A stretch of 64,000 bases of DNA, taken from Gentiana macrophylla (lineage: Eukaryota > Streptophyta > Magnoliopsida > Gentianales > Gentianaceae). The stretch is from contig CM047805.1 in the NCBI GenBank assembly GCA_026214975.1, forward strand, positions 67,185,383 to 67,249,382, given 5' to 3'. The notes under the pieces are model-generated. The model made no database searches. It had not been told where the DNA came from and saw only the letters and a program-made list of their open reading frames with translations. Position 1 is the first letter of the stretch; every line of letters starts with the position of its first letter. Shown piece after piece: positions 11,841 to 24,538 of the stretch. A program made the position numbers and the translations under genes.

Positions 11841-12467
11841 TCAAACATCCTTGAAACATGATCGGCTACTCGTTCTCAACGCCTTTTTGTCCTTAATCTG
11901 AACGTCAAACTCTTGCAGGATCAGTATCCAACGTAGTAAGCGCGGTTTAGCATCTTTCTTTGTCATAAGATAGCGCAGAGCAGCGTGGTCAGTCCAAACA
12001 ATGACTGAGGCACCCAACAAGTAACTACGAAACTTGTCCATAGCGAAGACTACGGCCAATAATTCCTTTTCCGTAGTGGTGTAGTTAACTTGAGTAGGGT
12101 TTAGTGTGTGACTGGCGTAAGATATAGGTTGGAATTTCCCCTTTATTCGTTGTCCTAAGACTGCACCAACAGCATAGTTGGATGCATCACACATAAGTTC
12201 GAAGGGTAGATTCCAGTCAGGAGAGATAAGAATCGGTGCAGAAATCAATTGATTTTTAAGCTCCTTAAACGCTTGCTTGCAACTATCATCAAAATTAAAA
12301 ACGACGTCTTCTCTAAGTAAAGTAGAAAGGGGCTTGGCTATCTTGGAAAAGTCCTTAATGAATCTCCTATAAAAACCGACATGTCCAAGAAAGCCTCGAA
12401 CTTCACGCACATTTCTAGGAAAATTCATCTTCTCTATAGCTTCCACTTTTGCCCTATCTACTTCCAT
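11841..12467 (-). CDS. RNase H and RT thumb of Athila-type pol, copy B
   Basis: RNase H removes the RNA strand during reverse transcription. The 208-residue frame starts within pol (the first Met is internal, not a true start). It shows the connection region ([20 protein letters not shown], residues 24-43), then the RNase H core: [14 protein letters not shown] with catalytic Asp, [20 protein letters not shown] with catalytic Glu and [11 protein letters not shown] with catalytic Asp. It ends in [14 protein letters not shown] frameshift at its left edge separates it from IN, and it overlaps the RT frame at 12454-12467 in another frame. The active-site residues I can identify are present. Confidence 0.88.
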   Translation of the reverse strand: MEVDRAKVEAIEKMNFPRNVREVRGFLGHVGFYRRFIKDFSKIAKPLSTLLREDVVFNFDDSCKQAFKELKNQLISAPILISPDWNLPFELMCDASNYAVGAVLGQRIKGKFQPISYASHTLNPTQVNYTTTEKELLAVVFAMDKFRSYLLGASVIVWTDHAALRYLMTKKDAKPRLLRWILILQEFDVQIKDKKALRTSSRSCFKDV

Positions 12468-13113
12468 TCCTCTTTTCGATATCTTGTGGCCAAGAACTAT
12501 TCCTTAAATCTACCATAAAATGGCATTTTTCGAGTTTAGGACTAAGTTCTTTTCCACACGGGCGGGATAACACTTGATCGAGATTAGCAAGACAGTGATC
12601 AAAGGATTGACCAAAGACTGAGAAATCGTCCATGAATATCTCCATACACTTTTCAACAAGCCCATCAAAGATTGCCAGCATACATCTTTGGAATGTAGCT
12701 GGGGCATTGCAAAGACCGAATGGCATTCGCCTGTAAGCGAATGTACCATAAGGGCAAGTGAAAGTGGTCTTTTCTTGGTCAGATGGGTCTATGGGTATCT
12801 GGAAATATCCTGAATATCCATCAAGGAAACAGTAGAATGCATGTCCTGCCAGACGTTCTAACATCTGGTCAATGAACGGAAGGGGGAAATGATCTTTCAT
12901 CGTGACTTCATTAAGTTTTCTGTAGTCAATACAGACTCTATAACCAGTTACTAGTCTCAATGCTATTTCTTCACCCTTTTCATTCTTCTCGATAGTAATT
13001 CCTCCTTTCTTAGGAACTACTTGAGTAGGGGACACCCATTCACTGTCAGCAATTGCAAAAATAATACCCATGTCCAAAAGCTTGATAATCTCTTTCTTAA
13101 TCACTTCTTGCAT
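12454..13113 (-). CDS. Reverse transcriptase of Athila-type pol, copy B
   Basis: The 219-residue open frame is the best preserved RT in the window. Conserved blocks in order are [11 protein letters not shown] (about residue 28), [14 protein letters not shown] (58-71), [26 protein letters not shown] (first catalytic Asp), [18 protein letters not shown] and [11 protein letters not shown], which holds the F/YxDD catalytic pair. The Met at 13113 is internal to the polyprotein. Near 12520-12570 the frame drifts, consistent with a shift before the RNase H frame. The block order and wording match Athila-type gypsy elements. Confidence 0.9.
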   Translation of the reverse strand: MQEVIKKEIIKLLDMGIIFAIADSEWVSPTQVVPKKGGITIEKNEKGEEIALRLVTGYRVCIDYRKLNEVTMKDHFPLPFIDQMLERLAGHAFYCFLDGYSGYFQIPIDPSDQEKTTFTCPYGTFAYRRMPFGLCNAPATFQRCMLAIFDGLVEKCMEIFMDDFSVFGQSFDHCLANLDQVLSRPCGKELSPKLEKCHFMVDLRNSSWPQDIEKRNGSR

Positions 13114-13800
13114 GTGAGGTTGAGCCTCTCTCTGGGCTGTCTAACACACTTAGCACCCTCTTGGTTTTGATCTTGTGCATGCATATGTCGGGAGATATCC
13201 TCTAATGTCTCCCACTTGCCAACCGAAAGCCTTTTCATTCTTCCTTAACACATTCAACAACTTCATTTCTTCTAACCGGGATAACTTGGCGAGAGATAAT
13301 TAAAGGAAGCTTGTCACCTTCTCTCAAGAAAAGCGTATTTTGGTCTTGAGGCAAAGGCTTGATACCAAATCCATGAGTGGTTCTTAAACCAGATTTAAGC
13401 TCCCCACTTTTCAACTCAACATCACCGAGTTTACTCGGTGGTCCCTCTTGCCAAAGCTTCACCATTCAACGAACCTTCATCAACTTGACTCCTAATTGTT
13501 CTAGATTCACCCAACCATGATTATTGATTCTCCACTAATCGCTCATATTGAGTCTCACTGTGGCCATGACTTGCTTTTCCATATAGTCGTTAAAGTCATC
13601 GACATATCCTCAATGGAGAAGCCGGTTGGAAAATCGAGAGGTCTCGAATAGCTTTAGAGACATTGTAGCTCACCTCACGATCACCAACTCGTATAGTCAC
13701 TTTGCCACCATCACAATCAATAAGGGCTCGGGTGTAGAAAGAAAAAAGGTGCGCCGAGTATTAAAGGAACATTCTCATCATTCTTGATGTCTCAGGACGT
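13114..13800 (-). pseudogene. Pol linker between PR and RT, copy B
   Basis: The region encodes an acidic linker in broken frames. The longest is 13235-13465 (76 aa), with a conserved stretch around LPLIISRQV. It has no catalytic motif. It is collinear with about 150-740 of copy A and 23500-24100 of copy C, and its differences from them concentrate at CAG/CTG. Confidence 0.6.
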
Positions 13801-14180
13801 ACCGATCAAGCTGGGAAAGTGAATCTATCAATTTGAACTAAAACATCCTTTAATATCCCAGCAGCTTTCTTGGAAGATTTATCAGCGAATTGAAGATTCA
13901 TGGTTGTGGGTTCTAAAAGATTATCTAAACAAAGTTGTTTACAAACAGACAATGGCATCAGACTAATGGATGCACCTAGGTCACATAAAGAATTTGGGAA
14001 GACTAAACCTCCCATCAACAACGTGAGCACAAATTCCCCAGGGTCACCCCTCTTGATTGGCAACTCATCATAACCAATCACAGAGCGGTTCTCACCAATT
14101 AAGCTGATCCATGTCTTGAGCTTCTTTTGGAGGACACAACATCCTTGATGAACTTTGTATACTTAGGCATCTCAACTAAA
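13801..14180 (-). pseudogene. Aspartic protease of Athila-type pol, copy B
   Basis: The frame 13806-14081 (91 aa) contains IGYDELPIKRGDPGEF, then CDLGASISLMPLSVCKQL with the catalytic Asp, then DVLVQIDRFTFP. It ends early against copy A: the VPLILG block is displaced to another frame at about 13750-13800. The protein upstream (to 14180) is also shifted. It is otherwise near-identical to 752-1201. Confidence 0.8.
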
Positions 14181-16226
14181 ACATCGAGATAATGGAAGAT
14201 TTACTCCGAGTATTCTTAAGAAGATTAAGCACTTTCTCATACTTTTTGTCTTCATGCAATGAGATGTTATTTTTAGGTGGAAATGGAAGTTTCTTTAAAT
14301 CATTCTCGAGAAAACACTTGCTTTGAGGATGAACTAATGACTTTATCTTCCAAATCTTTCCACCTCACCACCTTCTCACCTTTCTTGCCAGTCAGGGGAT
14401 CAGCCACCTGACTTCCACTAAACTCTTCATTTCTCGGGGATCAGCCACACAGAGTACTATCATCTAGAACCGGGGGGCATGGATGTACGACTTCCCCTTC
14501 TGCCTCATCATTGGCAGGAGGGGTTAGTGGTTTCCCTGGTTCGGGGAACCACTAAGTTGAGTGCCCGATCTTAAATTCATAGCACTGGCCTCTTCTTTAC
14601 CATAGGGAATTGTGGGAACTAGATCAGTGCATTGACTTTGATTTAACTCGGTCTGAGCCACTTGACCACCTTTGGGGTTCTTCTCTGTGAAGGTGGAGTA
14701 AGCATACTGAAGGTCTAGAAGCTTTTGGTCGACTACTTGCCCGAGTGCCTTTCAAGATTCTTGATTGAACGAGAAGGAATTGGAAATTATTATTCTGCTC
14801 CTTACGATAGGAATCCAATTTAGTGTCAAGATTACTAGATTGAGAGGGCCTTGAGAATTCTCGAAAGTTTTGTGGGAAAGATTGGATATACCGACTTTGA
14901 AACATAGGATTTGGATTGTTCGGCCGATTACGGTTGAACCTCACGATTTTGATTAGGAAAATTCATATTATGGTTACGATTGAAGTTCGGATTTTGATTA
15001 AAACCCTGGTTTTGAAAATTGCTTTGGCGAGAGGCGATTGTTGAATCTTTGATTTCTTTGGCCGTTGAAAGCATTAATTTCGGCGTGCTCGTCCACCCAT
15101 GGGACGAAGCAGCGGTATGCCTACATTATCACATGTCCGACATGTGATCGGATCGAATCGTCCCCGATTACGGGATGGTATTGACTTGATACGCGAGATG
15201 GGAAAAAGCGACACCGACCAACCAAGTGGCGGTGACAACAACTTTCACACAATAGAACTTGTGAGTTCGAGGAAATGACCGGGTTACGATTCGTAGGATT
15301 AGAGGATATTTTGAGAGCTTCCTGCTTTGTTGCGGCATGGCGATCTGATTTTGCATATTCACCTCCTCGATCCTAGGTGGGAGGAGGTGTGCGGATAGCG
15401 TGAGATGAAGGCGTAGTTGTACTTGGAAATATCTTCAAATAAGCGCCATCCCTCTTGAGCGTTTTTCTTAAAAATGCCCCTCACGATGAACTATTGACCA
15501 TACCCTTGGTGAGCTCGGTCGATCCATCGAAGAAAGTGTTGACTTGCCTCTGCAAGTCTAGACCATGATGAGGGCATTTCATGAGAGAGCCTTAAATCTC
15601 TTCCAAGCATCAAAGAAAGATTCATTTTCCTTTTGGAAAAATGTGAAGATTTCACTCAAAGCCTTTGGTACATTTTGGATGGTGGAAAATATTGACTCAG
15701 GAACTCGTGCTCGAGTGCAGCCAGAGTTGTTATCGACTCGGCAGCGAGAGAGTTGTACCACTCTTTCGCTTCCCTCTCAAGGAAAACGGAACAATTTCAA
15801 TTTAATTGCATCCTCATTAACCCCCTTGTACGCGAGTTGTACCACATATTTCTAAAAATGTGTGTACGTGAGTGTGAGGATTCTCAGATTGAAAACCATG
15901 AAAGATAGATCGTGTTGCATCATTTGAATAAGACCTGGTTTAAGTTCAAAGGTTCTTTGCGATAATATTTGGTAAAATGGACAATTTGGGTTGACTCTAC
16001 GACTTCACCAGGCATGGCATAGTCAGCCAACGTGCGTCTTTCATTCGCAGCCATGATAATGATTTCTTCAATCTCCTCTGCTAAATGTCGTTCGAAATCT
16101 TGATCGGCCGTGTTCCCCTTGTCAGGAAGAGCCGAAGGACGGACTCTTCGTCTGTTTGAAGTCGACTATGGTTCGTTCGAGGTCAGGGGTGTAAAGCAGT
16201 GGACCTTTCTGACTCCGAGTTTGCAT
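14181..16226 (-). pseudogene. gag of Athila-type element, copy B
   Basis: The start codon is inferred at 16226 by comparison with copies A and C. The N-terminal part (about 15850-16226) and the WKRF block (15579-15761: FTFFQKENESFFDAWKRF) are collinear with copy A. An Asn/Pro/Phe-rich tail is readable at 14624-14944 (NRPNNPNPMFQSRY, then NNNFQFLLVQSRILKGT). Several frameshifts break it. Only about 7 bp upstream of the ATG remain before the LTR, so the promoter-to-gag leader is absent. Confidence 0.75.
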
Positions 16227-16233
16227 AAACCAG

Positions 16234-18605
16234 AACAAGTAATAAAATAAATCCGGTTTACCCCAAGTGCGAGGATCGTAGTATAGCGATTAAAAACGAG
16301 TCGATCCACGAGGAATCGGGGTTGGTCTAGTTCTTAATTTTTGAAAGTTTGTCACGGAAAATAAAACAAAGCAAAATTAAAAGCGAAAACAATAAAGCCG
16401 GGACAGAGGTTGTCAATCCAAAGCCAGGAAAGATAATTACTGAACTCGATTAACTAAATTAATTCTATTTTATAACTACAACTACTGATAAACTTACTAC
16501 GATTACTACGATGAAAGCGAAGCAAGACGGCACAAAGCGATTTTTTCTTTAATTAATTTAACAACGAACAAGCAATGATCCACGATTCCACAACACTCAA
16601 TTTCTTCTCTGGATTATCTTGTAGTGATTTAACTTGAAAATTGTGATTCACCTATCGAAGGTATGAACTCCTAATCTCTTAGAAAAGTTCTCTATCAATC
16701 TTTTATCTTTCGATTTTAAAGATTAACGCTTTCATAACAAAGGGATGAAATCTCTCAATTTTTATAATCTAGATATTCAACCTAACAACTCTCGTTAATT
16801 AGATTAAAGATCCAATCTTTACTATGGTGATCTAAAGTTTAACAACGACTCTCGTCAAACGTTAAACATCAAATAGCAACCATCTCTCGATATAATTGCA
16901 TAAAAACGAATAAAGCATAATAAAGATACAACTTTTATTAAAACTTACAAAACAATCCAAAAGTCGAAATCGAGATGCTGATAAGAATCGGTGTCACAAG
17001 GCTTGTTCCAACGTTCTTTAGCCTCTCATCATCGTATGATTGCTTGAAATCATTTCAGATTTCAACTGTTGATTCATAGGTCGTATTCTCCGGAAATAGC
17101 TATGACTTTAACAACAACGATATTTTGATAATTTACCGAGCATTATAACAATACTACGGTATTATTATTTTGGATACATATATATATATATAAGTATATA
17201 AGTATATATATAAATATATATATGTATATAGATCTATAGATATATGTATATATATTGATACTAAAAAGAAATAAAACAAGAAAAATAAAATGCAAAAGAA
17301 AAGAAATTAGATATGTATATATATATATTCTAGTACTACAACAAAGAAAAAAAAATAAGAGCAAGAAAGTAAAAGAAAATTGGCCGAAAGAAGCAGGGGC
17401 AGCTCTTTTCTGTTGAGATGCGTCCTATTTATAGAAATTAGCTAGGCCGGACTGGTGGTCGGAAAATGCCGGACTGGTCGGACTAATCATCGTGCAAATC
17501 CTAACCAAATCTTCGGATGATTTGGTATATATTGGATTAAAACTTCTAAAATTCATATCTTGAGTTGTAGACCTCCAAAATTGCAAGCGAAATGCCAAAA
17601 TTACGGTCTCGAGAAACTCTACAACTTTCATGAAGGACTCTTCTTCAGAAAACGTCTTCTTGAGTACCTCGTGTTCCTCCGGCGTTTTTGCGACAATTTT
17701 ACGAAATTGAATCAATTAGCCACTTGACCACCATTTGAGTTGTAGAAGTCCGATTGACTTGATTCAAAATCCGTTGAAAATCTTTCTTGAAGATATACAA
17801 CTTTTATTAAGGAAACTTCTTCAGAAAATGTCGTTTTGATGAGCCATTTCCATTACGTGTCGTTTTACGACATTTTCTTGATATGAATCGATTAGCCACT
17901 TTGACCATAACAGGTTGTAGAACTCCAATTTACGTGATTCAAAGTGCGTTGGAAAGCTTATGTGAAGATCTACAACTTTCATTAAGAAGTCATCCCTGAA
18001 AATGCCTCTAAGCTAGGTCAAATCTCCGTCGAAAATATGTAATGATTTAAGTACTCGGGAAAAGCGACCCTTTTGAACTCGTAAGCTTGTGGCACCTTCT
18101 TCTAACCCTCTAAACACATCTTTTAGACTCAAAACATGTCGATTCGTGGAATCTTGGTCAATGTATAATCCTGCAATGAACCACCAAAATACCAAGCGTA
18201 AATCCGACCACGACACTCCGAGTTCTTAAACCGGTACAAAAACTAGTAAAAACACGATAAAAATACAATATTTTATATAATAACTACTACTAACATATTT
18301 AGATGAAACATAGGAACTAATGACTCGAACTGATATATAAGTGCTCAAAATCCAAACCTTATCATCTTTTAATCATCTTTTAGATCGAAAATATGTATCT
18401 ACAAGACATCAAAACATTGCAAAGTGTAATCACATATAAAACCACCGATAAAACACATAAATCAACCACTTTTGCAATTAAACCGTTTAAAACCTCACTT
18501 GCTCAATAAATCGATTAAAAGCTCATTTTCTATGCAAATTATATAAATGTGGAGGAAATCATTATAAAATGTATCATTAGAAATCGTATAAAATCACCCT
18601 TAACA
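16234..18605 (-). repeat. Gypsy LTR, mosaic of subtypes 1 and 2
   Basis: This LTR serves as 5' LTR of B and 3' LTR of C. It lacks the first 29 bp found in the LTR at 26796. Up to about 17125 it carries subtype 1 variants (AACTCGATTAACTAAATTAA; GCTATGACTTTAAC). From about 17140 it carries subtype 2 variants (TTTACCGAGCATTATAAC; GGATACATAT). It ends CCTTAACA at the PPT of copy C. A TATA box lies at 17426-17433 and the dyads near 17446-17480 are eroded. Confidence 0.85.
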
Positions 18606-19695
18606 ACTCCCCCACACTTAGCTTTTGCTCGTCCCGAGCAAAATAAAACAAGAATCAAGGCTCGAGAAAAGATAGACACCTCAGCAAATATAGCATATAT
18701 TCAATAAATCAGAGGTTCACCCTGATGTGTGTGCATAGCCATAGAAAACTTCCACTAAGTCCAAACTTGAAAAATTCAAAGCAAACTAGCTAATACCCCT
18801 TTAAGCTAGTAATAAATGATACTTATAAGATGCACCCTACAAAGCGTGACATATCCCGAAAGGATAATAGAATGTATCTAGGACCTTTACGATATACTGA
18901 GAGGATAATCCTCTGACATATCATCGGTTTATTATTTGGGGATAAGGTATCACGATAACTAAGCCTTTCACCCGTGTTCTATTTATTTTTATTATTTTTT
19001 CATAGAATACTAACATATCGAACTCATTGCCAAAATCGACTATCTTGCAAGTATCATGAGGTGAGATCGAATACATTAATACCTATCTAACTCTTTTTTT
19101 TTTTTTTTTTTTTTTTTTCAACACACATCGGAATGAGCTCTTGCCCGTCATAGCGAGAATAGGATATTCGAGATATACCTACCTTACTCAAATCATAAGG
19201 CGACTTCTTACATTTGTCGTGAGCTTTGGTCATCATAGTGGTATAGGACATTGAGATATGACCTACCGCACTCAAATCATCGACCCGACTTCCGACACAC
19301 ACAATTAATTCTATTAAATTCAACTCTCTCTTTTTTTTTTTTTTTTTTTTTTTTTCAAAGCACAATAGTTATGCTTTACTTATCACATTCAAACCTAAGA
19401 TATTCACGAGTATAACATACTTTGGATCTAAACACAAACTATCATAATCGTCACGATATATCGTTAGCACTAAGCACATGACTTATAAGATAATCAACTA
19501 TCACTAATCCAAAGGGGTATAGCTTTATATTTTAGCTCATCATTCACTATGGCTTGTGAAAAATATATCGGGTGAAACAACCAACTTCTTGAACATACGA
19601 ATCTGACATCAATGACTATAAAAAAACCGAACAAAGATATGCATTGCTTACTCGGAACTAAACAAAAAAAAAACTAAAAATTTTGAAAAATTTCG

Positions 19696-19730
<35 letters not shown>

Positions 19731-20595
19731 ATAGAATCATAATGAATTAAGCAAATGGTAGATACACATAACCGACTATTCCCTCCCCCACACTTAAATC
19801 ACAACGTGTCCTCAAGTTGTGCGAAAGTAAAAAAAAAAAGAACACTTAGGCGATTGTAGTCGAAGAGGCAATTCTAAAAGTGCTTGAAATCGAGATCGAA
19901 ATGTCGGCGAAAGCGATGAAGCGTGGACCATCCACGAAAAGCGACATCGTCTGCGAAAGCGCACAATCACTATCGCCAAATATCACGCACACTTGACAAA
20001 CACGAAAATATCTCGGGGATACGGGGAATATAACATGTTACACGAGAAAAATCGATACAAGCACGAGAAATAATCGCTCGGATGGAAAAATCACCATACT
20101 GAGGAAAACATAGGACATCTAAGCATATACGTATCATAGAGAGTGTCACATGAGCATATATCATAATCAAGTCTAAATTCATTTTTATTACACACGGTTT
20201 TATTAAGGCGGAAACAAACTAGATCATGAAATGTATGAAAAGTATTGAGTCTTTTATACCCGGATCCTCGAGGTTAAATCATTCTAACAACCTAAGTCTA
20301 AGAAATGATGTATTTGAATTTTTCTTTGTTATACCTCGGGATTTTAGGATAACCACCTAATCGTTCCCTCTTTAATGATATTCAAAACATTCATCACGAG
20401 ACTTAGTTGTACTATAGTGTAAATTTTTCATCTGATTCTACATTTCATTAAGACTAATCTTTATCCAAATTATTATTATTATTATATATAACTAGATATC
20501 TAGGATGCCCCCTAGTGGCGCTTTTGTTTTATGTCGTTGGCTCGACAAAACTTTCATTCAACCCGGGTCAGGCCATTTAACTTTCCTCCCGGCCA
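18606..20595 (-). other. 3' noncoding region and polypurine tract of gypsy copy C
   Basis: It is collinear with 8265-10229 of copy B. The purine tract sits at 18606-18616 on the minus strand. T-runs occur at 19097-19118, 19331-19355 and 19697-19728, longer than in copy B. No conserved reading frame is seen. Confidence 0.7.
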
Positions 20596-21138
20596 TTACA
20601 TCGTGTAAGCTCTGATTGTTGGTGTGGGCTGCAGAAACTGCCATCTAACACATGGGGTCAAGTTTCTGATTCCTTTCCAAACACTTTTAATCCTCCCCAT
20701 TGTAGACTTCTTCTTCTTCAGTTTTCTCTTCAACTGTGCCTCCCTTTTAAGTTCTTCCATATCCCAACTACCAGCCATAACTTCCTCTAATGAACTACTG
20801 CCGTCATCCTCAGAAAACAAGTCAGGTGAATATTCGTCAAACTCAGTTACTTCAGTCATACCACACCCGAGGATGTCGAGGAAATGAACAATCAAAGGTT
20901 TCTCTTTGGTTTGTCCGATATAATGCTTGCACCTTTGACCATTCACTCTGAACGGCTGGTCACCATGACCTCTTAGTTCTAAAACACCTCCAGGAATGAT
21001 TTGCAGAATTTCAAAGGGGCCGGACCAACGTGTCCTTAACTTTCCAGGAAACAGATGTAACCTGGAATTGTACAATAAAACTTGCTCCCCAACTTGAAAT
21101 TCTCGCTTCTTGATCTTTGCATCATGAAGGAGTTTCAT
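20596..21138 (-). CDS. Integrase C-terminal domain and pol tail, copy C
   Basis: The 180-residue open frame ends the pol gene at the TAA at 20596. Residues 10-55 contain FQVGEQVLLYNSRLHLFPGK, then LRTRWSGPFEILQIIPGGVLEL, the GPY/F-like module of gypsy integrases that helps target binding and multimerisation. Residues 85-130 are acidic (EFDEYSPDLFSEDDG), and 130-150 are very basic with a Lys run. The Met at 21138 is internal. The equivalent part of copy B is broken, so this is the best view of the tail. No chromodomain is visible, as expected for Athila. Confidence 0.85.
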   Translation of the reverse strand: MKLLHDAKIKKREFQVGEQVLLYNSRLHLFPGKLRTRWSGPFEILQIIPGGVLELRGHGDQPFRVNGQRCKHYIGQTKEKPLIVHFLDILGCGMTEVTEFDEYSPDLFSEDDGSSSLEEVMAGSWDMEELKREAQLKRKLKKKKSTMGRIKSVWKGIRNLTPCVRWQFLQPTPTIRAYTM

Positions 21139-22140
21139 TCTATCCTTGCTAATCCTGGCACTCTCGTAGGCTTGGAGTCTAAACTCATCAATTCATGCAA
21201 GCTGCGGCGATCGATGTTCACCACATGATTGGGTATCGAAGTTTAAGAACTTAGTAGCCCAATCGCTTTATGCTCCAACTCAAGTGGCAAGTGGCATGGT
21301 TTTCCATATACCATCGATAGGGTGATGTACCCGTGGGGGTCTTATAGGCGATTCGGTATGCCCATAGCACATCATCGATTTGAGACTCAATCCTTTCTAT
21401 ATTTGTTTACAACTTTTTCCAGGATCCTTTTCAAACTCGATTACTTCTCTCGACACGGCCACTAGTCATAGGGTGATATGGTGTGCCAATTTTGTGCGGA
21501 CACCATATTTCTCAAGGACTTTTTCTAGTGGCTTTGTTGCGAAAATCGTTCCCTCATCACTTGATTAAGGGCGGGGACATCCAAATCTCACGAAGATATT
21601 TTTCTTGAGAAAGTTCATGACCGTTTTGTGGTCATTGCGAGAAGTGGCTTGAGCCTCCACCCATTTTGATCGTAGTCGCGAGACTAAGATGTATTTGTTT
21701 CCCACGGGAAGATGGAAATGGGCCCATAAAATCAATACCCCACACATCAAAGACCTCACATTCTAAAATGGGCTTTAATGGCATGTCAAAACGCCTAGTT
21801 AGAGCACCGGTTCGTTGGCACCTATCACAAGCCTTGCGAAGCTTACGAATCTTGAAGATCGTGGGCCAATAGAAACGGTGAAAGATTTTAGCAGCGGTTT
21901 CCAGGGACCAAAGTGACCACGGTAGGTCCCTTTGTGGCATTGTTTAATGATATCACGTTGCTCGATTCGGGACACATCTTCTCAACAATCCATCTTTCTG
22001 ATTTTAAAGAGGTAAGGTTCATCCCACACGAAGGTTTTCAAATCGAGAAAAATTTCTTCTTCTCACGATATGAAAATTCGGATTTAAATCTTTGGGAATG
22101 CGGGTAGTTGGCGATAGAGGCAAACCATGGAACATCTGGA
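21139..22140 (-). pseudogene. Integrase zinc-binding and catalytic region, copy C
   Basis: The frame 21632-21940 reads FYWPTIFKIRKLRKACDRCQ (the Cys-x2-Cys half of the HHCC finger), then [15 protein letters not shown] with the first catalytic Asp. The overlapping frame 21565-21759 continues with [13 protein letters not shown]. The second Asp and Glu region is broken at about 21530-21560. The His pair of the finger lies at about 21900-21960 in a shifted frame. It is collinear with 11151-11755 of copy B. Confidence 0.75.
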
Positions 22141-22194
22141 GTGCACTCGTCTATATGCATAACATGCTAGAGAGGAAAGTAAAGGTCTATATCA

Positions 22195-22840
22195 TGAGGT
22201 TCTTTCTCTCTTCCTCATTAAAGCATCCTTGAAACATGATCGGCTACTACGTTCTCCTTTGCCCTTTTTGTCCTTAATTTGAACGTCAAACTCTTGCGAG
22301 GATCGGTATCCAGCGTAGTAAGCGCGGTTTAGCATCTTTCTTTGTCATAAGATAGCGCTGAGAGCGGCGTGGTCGAGTCAAACAATGGCGAGGCACCCAA
22401 CAAGTAACTCTGAAATTTGTCCATAGCGAAGACTACGGCCAATAATTCCTTTTCCGTAGTTGTGTAGTTAACTTGAGTAGGGTTTAGTGTGTGTGGTGGC
22501 GTAAGAGATAGGTTGGAATTTTCCCTTAATTCGTTGACCTAAATTTGCTGTGGCATAGTTGGATGCATCACACATAAGTTCAAAGGTAGATTCGGTCGGA
22601 GAGATAAGAATCGGTCGGAAATCAATTGATTTTTAAGCTCATCAAACGCTTGCTTGCAACTATCATCAAAATTGAAAACAACATCTTCTCTAAGTAAAGT
22701 AGAAAGGGGCTTGGCTATCTTGGAAAAATCCTTAATGAATCTCTATAAAAACCGACGTGTCCAAGAAAGCCTCGAACTTCACGCACATTTTTAGGAAATT
22801 TCATCTTCTCTATAGCCTCCACTTTTGCCCTATCTACTTC
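22195..22840 (-). pseudogene. RNase H of Athila-type pol, copy C
   Basis: It is collinear with the intact RNase H frame of copy B (11841-12467) but interrupted by several indels, so no frame above about 60 codons survives. Aligning the two copies shows that most breaks sit where copy B has CAG or CTG, for example near 22375-22390 and 22545-22620. Confidence 0.7.
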
Positions 22841-23490
22841 CATTCCTCTTTACGATATCTTGTGGCCAAGAACTATTCCTTAAATCTACCATAAAATGGC
22901 ATTTTTCCCGATTTAGGACTAAGTTCTTTTCCACGGCAAAGGATAACACTTGATCGAGATTAGCAAGGCGGTGATCAAAGGATTGACCAAAGGCGAGAAA
23001 TCGTCCATGAATATCTCCATACACTTTTCAACAAGCCCATCAAAGATTGCCGGCATACATCTTTGGAATGTAGGTGAGGGCATTGCAAAGACCGAATGGC
23101 ATTCGCACTTTATAAGCGAATGTACCATAAGAGGCAAGTGAAAGTGGTCTTTTCTTGGTGAGGATGGGTCTATGGGTATCACGGAAATATCCGAATATCC
23201 ATCAAGAAACGATAGAATGCATGTCTGCCAGACGCTCAAGCATCTGGTCAATGAAAGGAAGGGAAATGATCTTTCATCGTGACTTCATTAAGTTTTACGT
23301 AGTCAATCTGGACTCTATAACCGATTACTAGTCTCAATGCTATTTCTTCACCCTTTTCATTCTTCTCGATAGTAATTCCTCCTTTCTTAGGAACTACTTG
23401 AGTAGGGGACACCCATTCAACATCGGCAATTGCAAAAATAATACCCATGTCCAAAAGCTTGATAATCTCTTTCTTAATCACTTCTTGCAT
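22830..23490 (-). pseudogene. Reverse transcriptase of Athila-type pol, copy C
   Basis: The N-terminal frame 23248-23490 (80 aa) keeps [11 protein letters not shown]. It reads YRVQIDYVKLNEV where copy B has [13 protein letters not shown]; both changes fall at CAG or CTG positions. The catalytic half is in two overlapping frames, 22919-23251 ([19 protein letters not shown]) and 22830-23024. Catalytic Asp residues are still encoded, so the damage is in frame rather than in motif. Confidence 0.78.
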
Positions 23491-23907
23491 GTGAGGTTGA
23501 GCCTCCTGCAGAAGTGTCTAACACACTTAGCACCCTCTTGATTTTGATCTTGTGCATGCATATGTCGGAGATATCCCTCTAATGTCTCCACTTGCCAGCG
23601 AAAGCCTTTTCATTCTTCCTTAACACATTCAACAACTTCATTTCTTAACCGGGATAACTTGGCGAGAGATAATTAAAGGAAGCTTGTCACCTTCTCTCAA
23701 GAAAAGCGTATTTGGTCTTTGAGGCAAAGGCTTGATGCCAAATCCATGAGTGGTTCTTCTTAAACTAGATTTAAGCTCCCCACTTTTCAACTCAACATCG
23801 CGAGTTTACTCGGTGGTCCCTCTGCCAAAGCTTCACCATTCAACGAACCTTCATCAACTTGACTCTAATTGTTCTAGATTCACCCAACCATGATTATTGA
23901 TTCTCCA

Positions 23908-24538
23908 CTAATCGCTCATATTCGGTCTCAGCGACCATGACTTGCTTTTCCATATAGTCGTTAAAGTCATCGACATATCCTCGATGGAGAAGCCGGTTGG
24001 AAAATCGAGAGGTCTCTGAATAGCTTTAGAGACATTGTAGCTCACCTCACGATCACCAACTCGTATAGTCACTTTGCCACCATCACAATCAATAAGGGCT
24101 CTGTTTGCAGAGAAAGAAAAGATGCCGAGTATTAAAGGAACATTCTCATCATTCTTGATGTCTAGGGCGTACCGATCAAGCTGGGAAAGTGAATCTATCA
24201 ATTTGAACTAAAACATCCTTTAATATCGACTTTCTTGGAAGATTTATCGGTAATTGAAGATTCATGGTTGTGGGTTCTAAAGATTATCTAAACAAAGCTG
24301 TTTACAAGCAGACAATGGCATCGAGACTAATGGATGCACCTAGGTCACATAAAAAATTTGGGAAGACTAAACCTCCCATCAACAACGTGAGCACAAATTT
24401 CCCGGGGTCACCCCTCTTGATTGGCAACTCATCATAACCAATCACAGAGCGATTCTCACCAATTAAGCGATCCATGTCTTGAGCTTCTTTTGGAGGACAC
24501 AACATCCTTGATGAACTTTGTATACTTAGGCATCTCAA
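23908..24538 (-). pseudogene. Aspartic protease of Athila-type pol, copy C
   Basis: Frame 24302-24538 contains the IGYDELPIKRGDPGKF block and CDLGASIS with the active-site Asp. Frame 23908-24201 contains RYALDIKNDENVPLILG, the second signature, then TIRVGDREVSYNVSKAIQRP. A short broken stretch near 24210-24300 separates them. Together they cover the same region as 514-1201 of copy A. Confidence 0.8.

Larger units (their letters stand above)
8265..16233 (-). mobile_element. Athila-type gypsy internal region B
   Basis: On the minus strand the order is gag, PR, RT, RH, IN, then about 2 kb of noncoding sequence and a polypurine tract. It is bordered by LTRs on both sides (5907-8264 and 16234-18605). 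The leader and PBS are deleted: the sequence passes from just upstream of the gag ATG (16226) straight into the LTR at 16234. This copy has the best preserved RT and RNase H. Confidence 0.85.
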
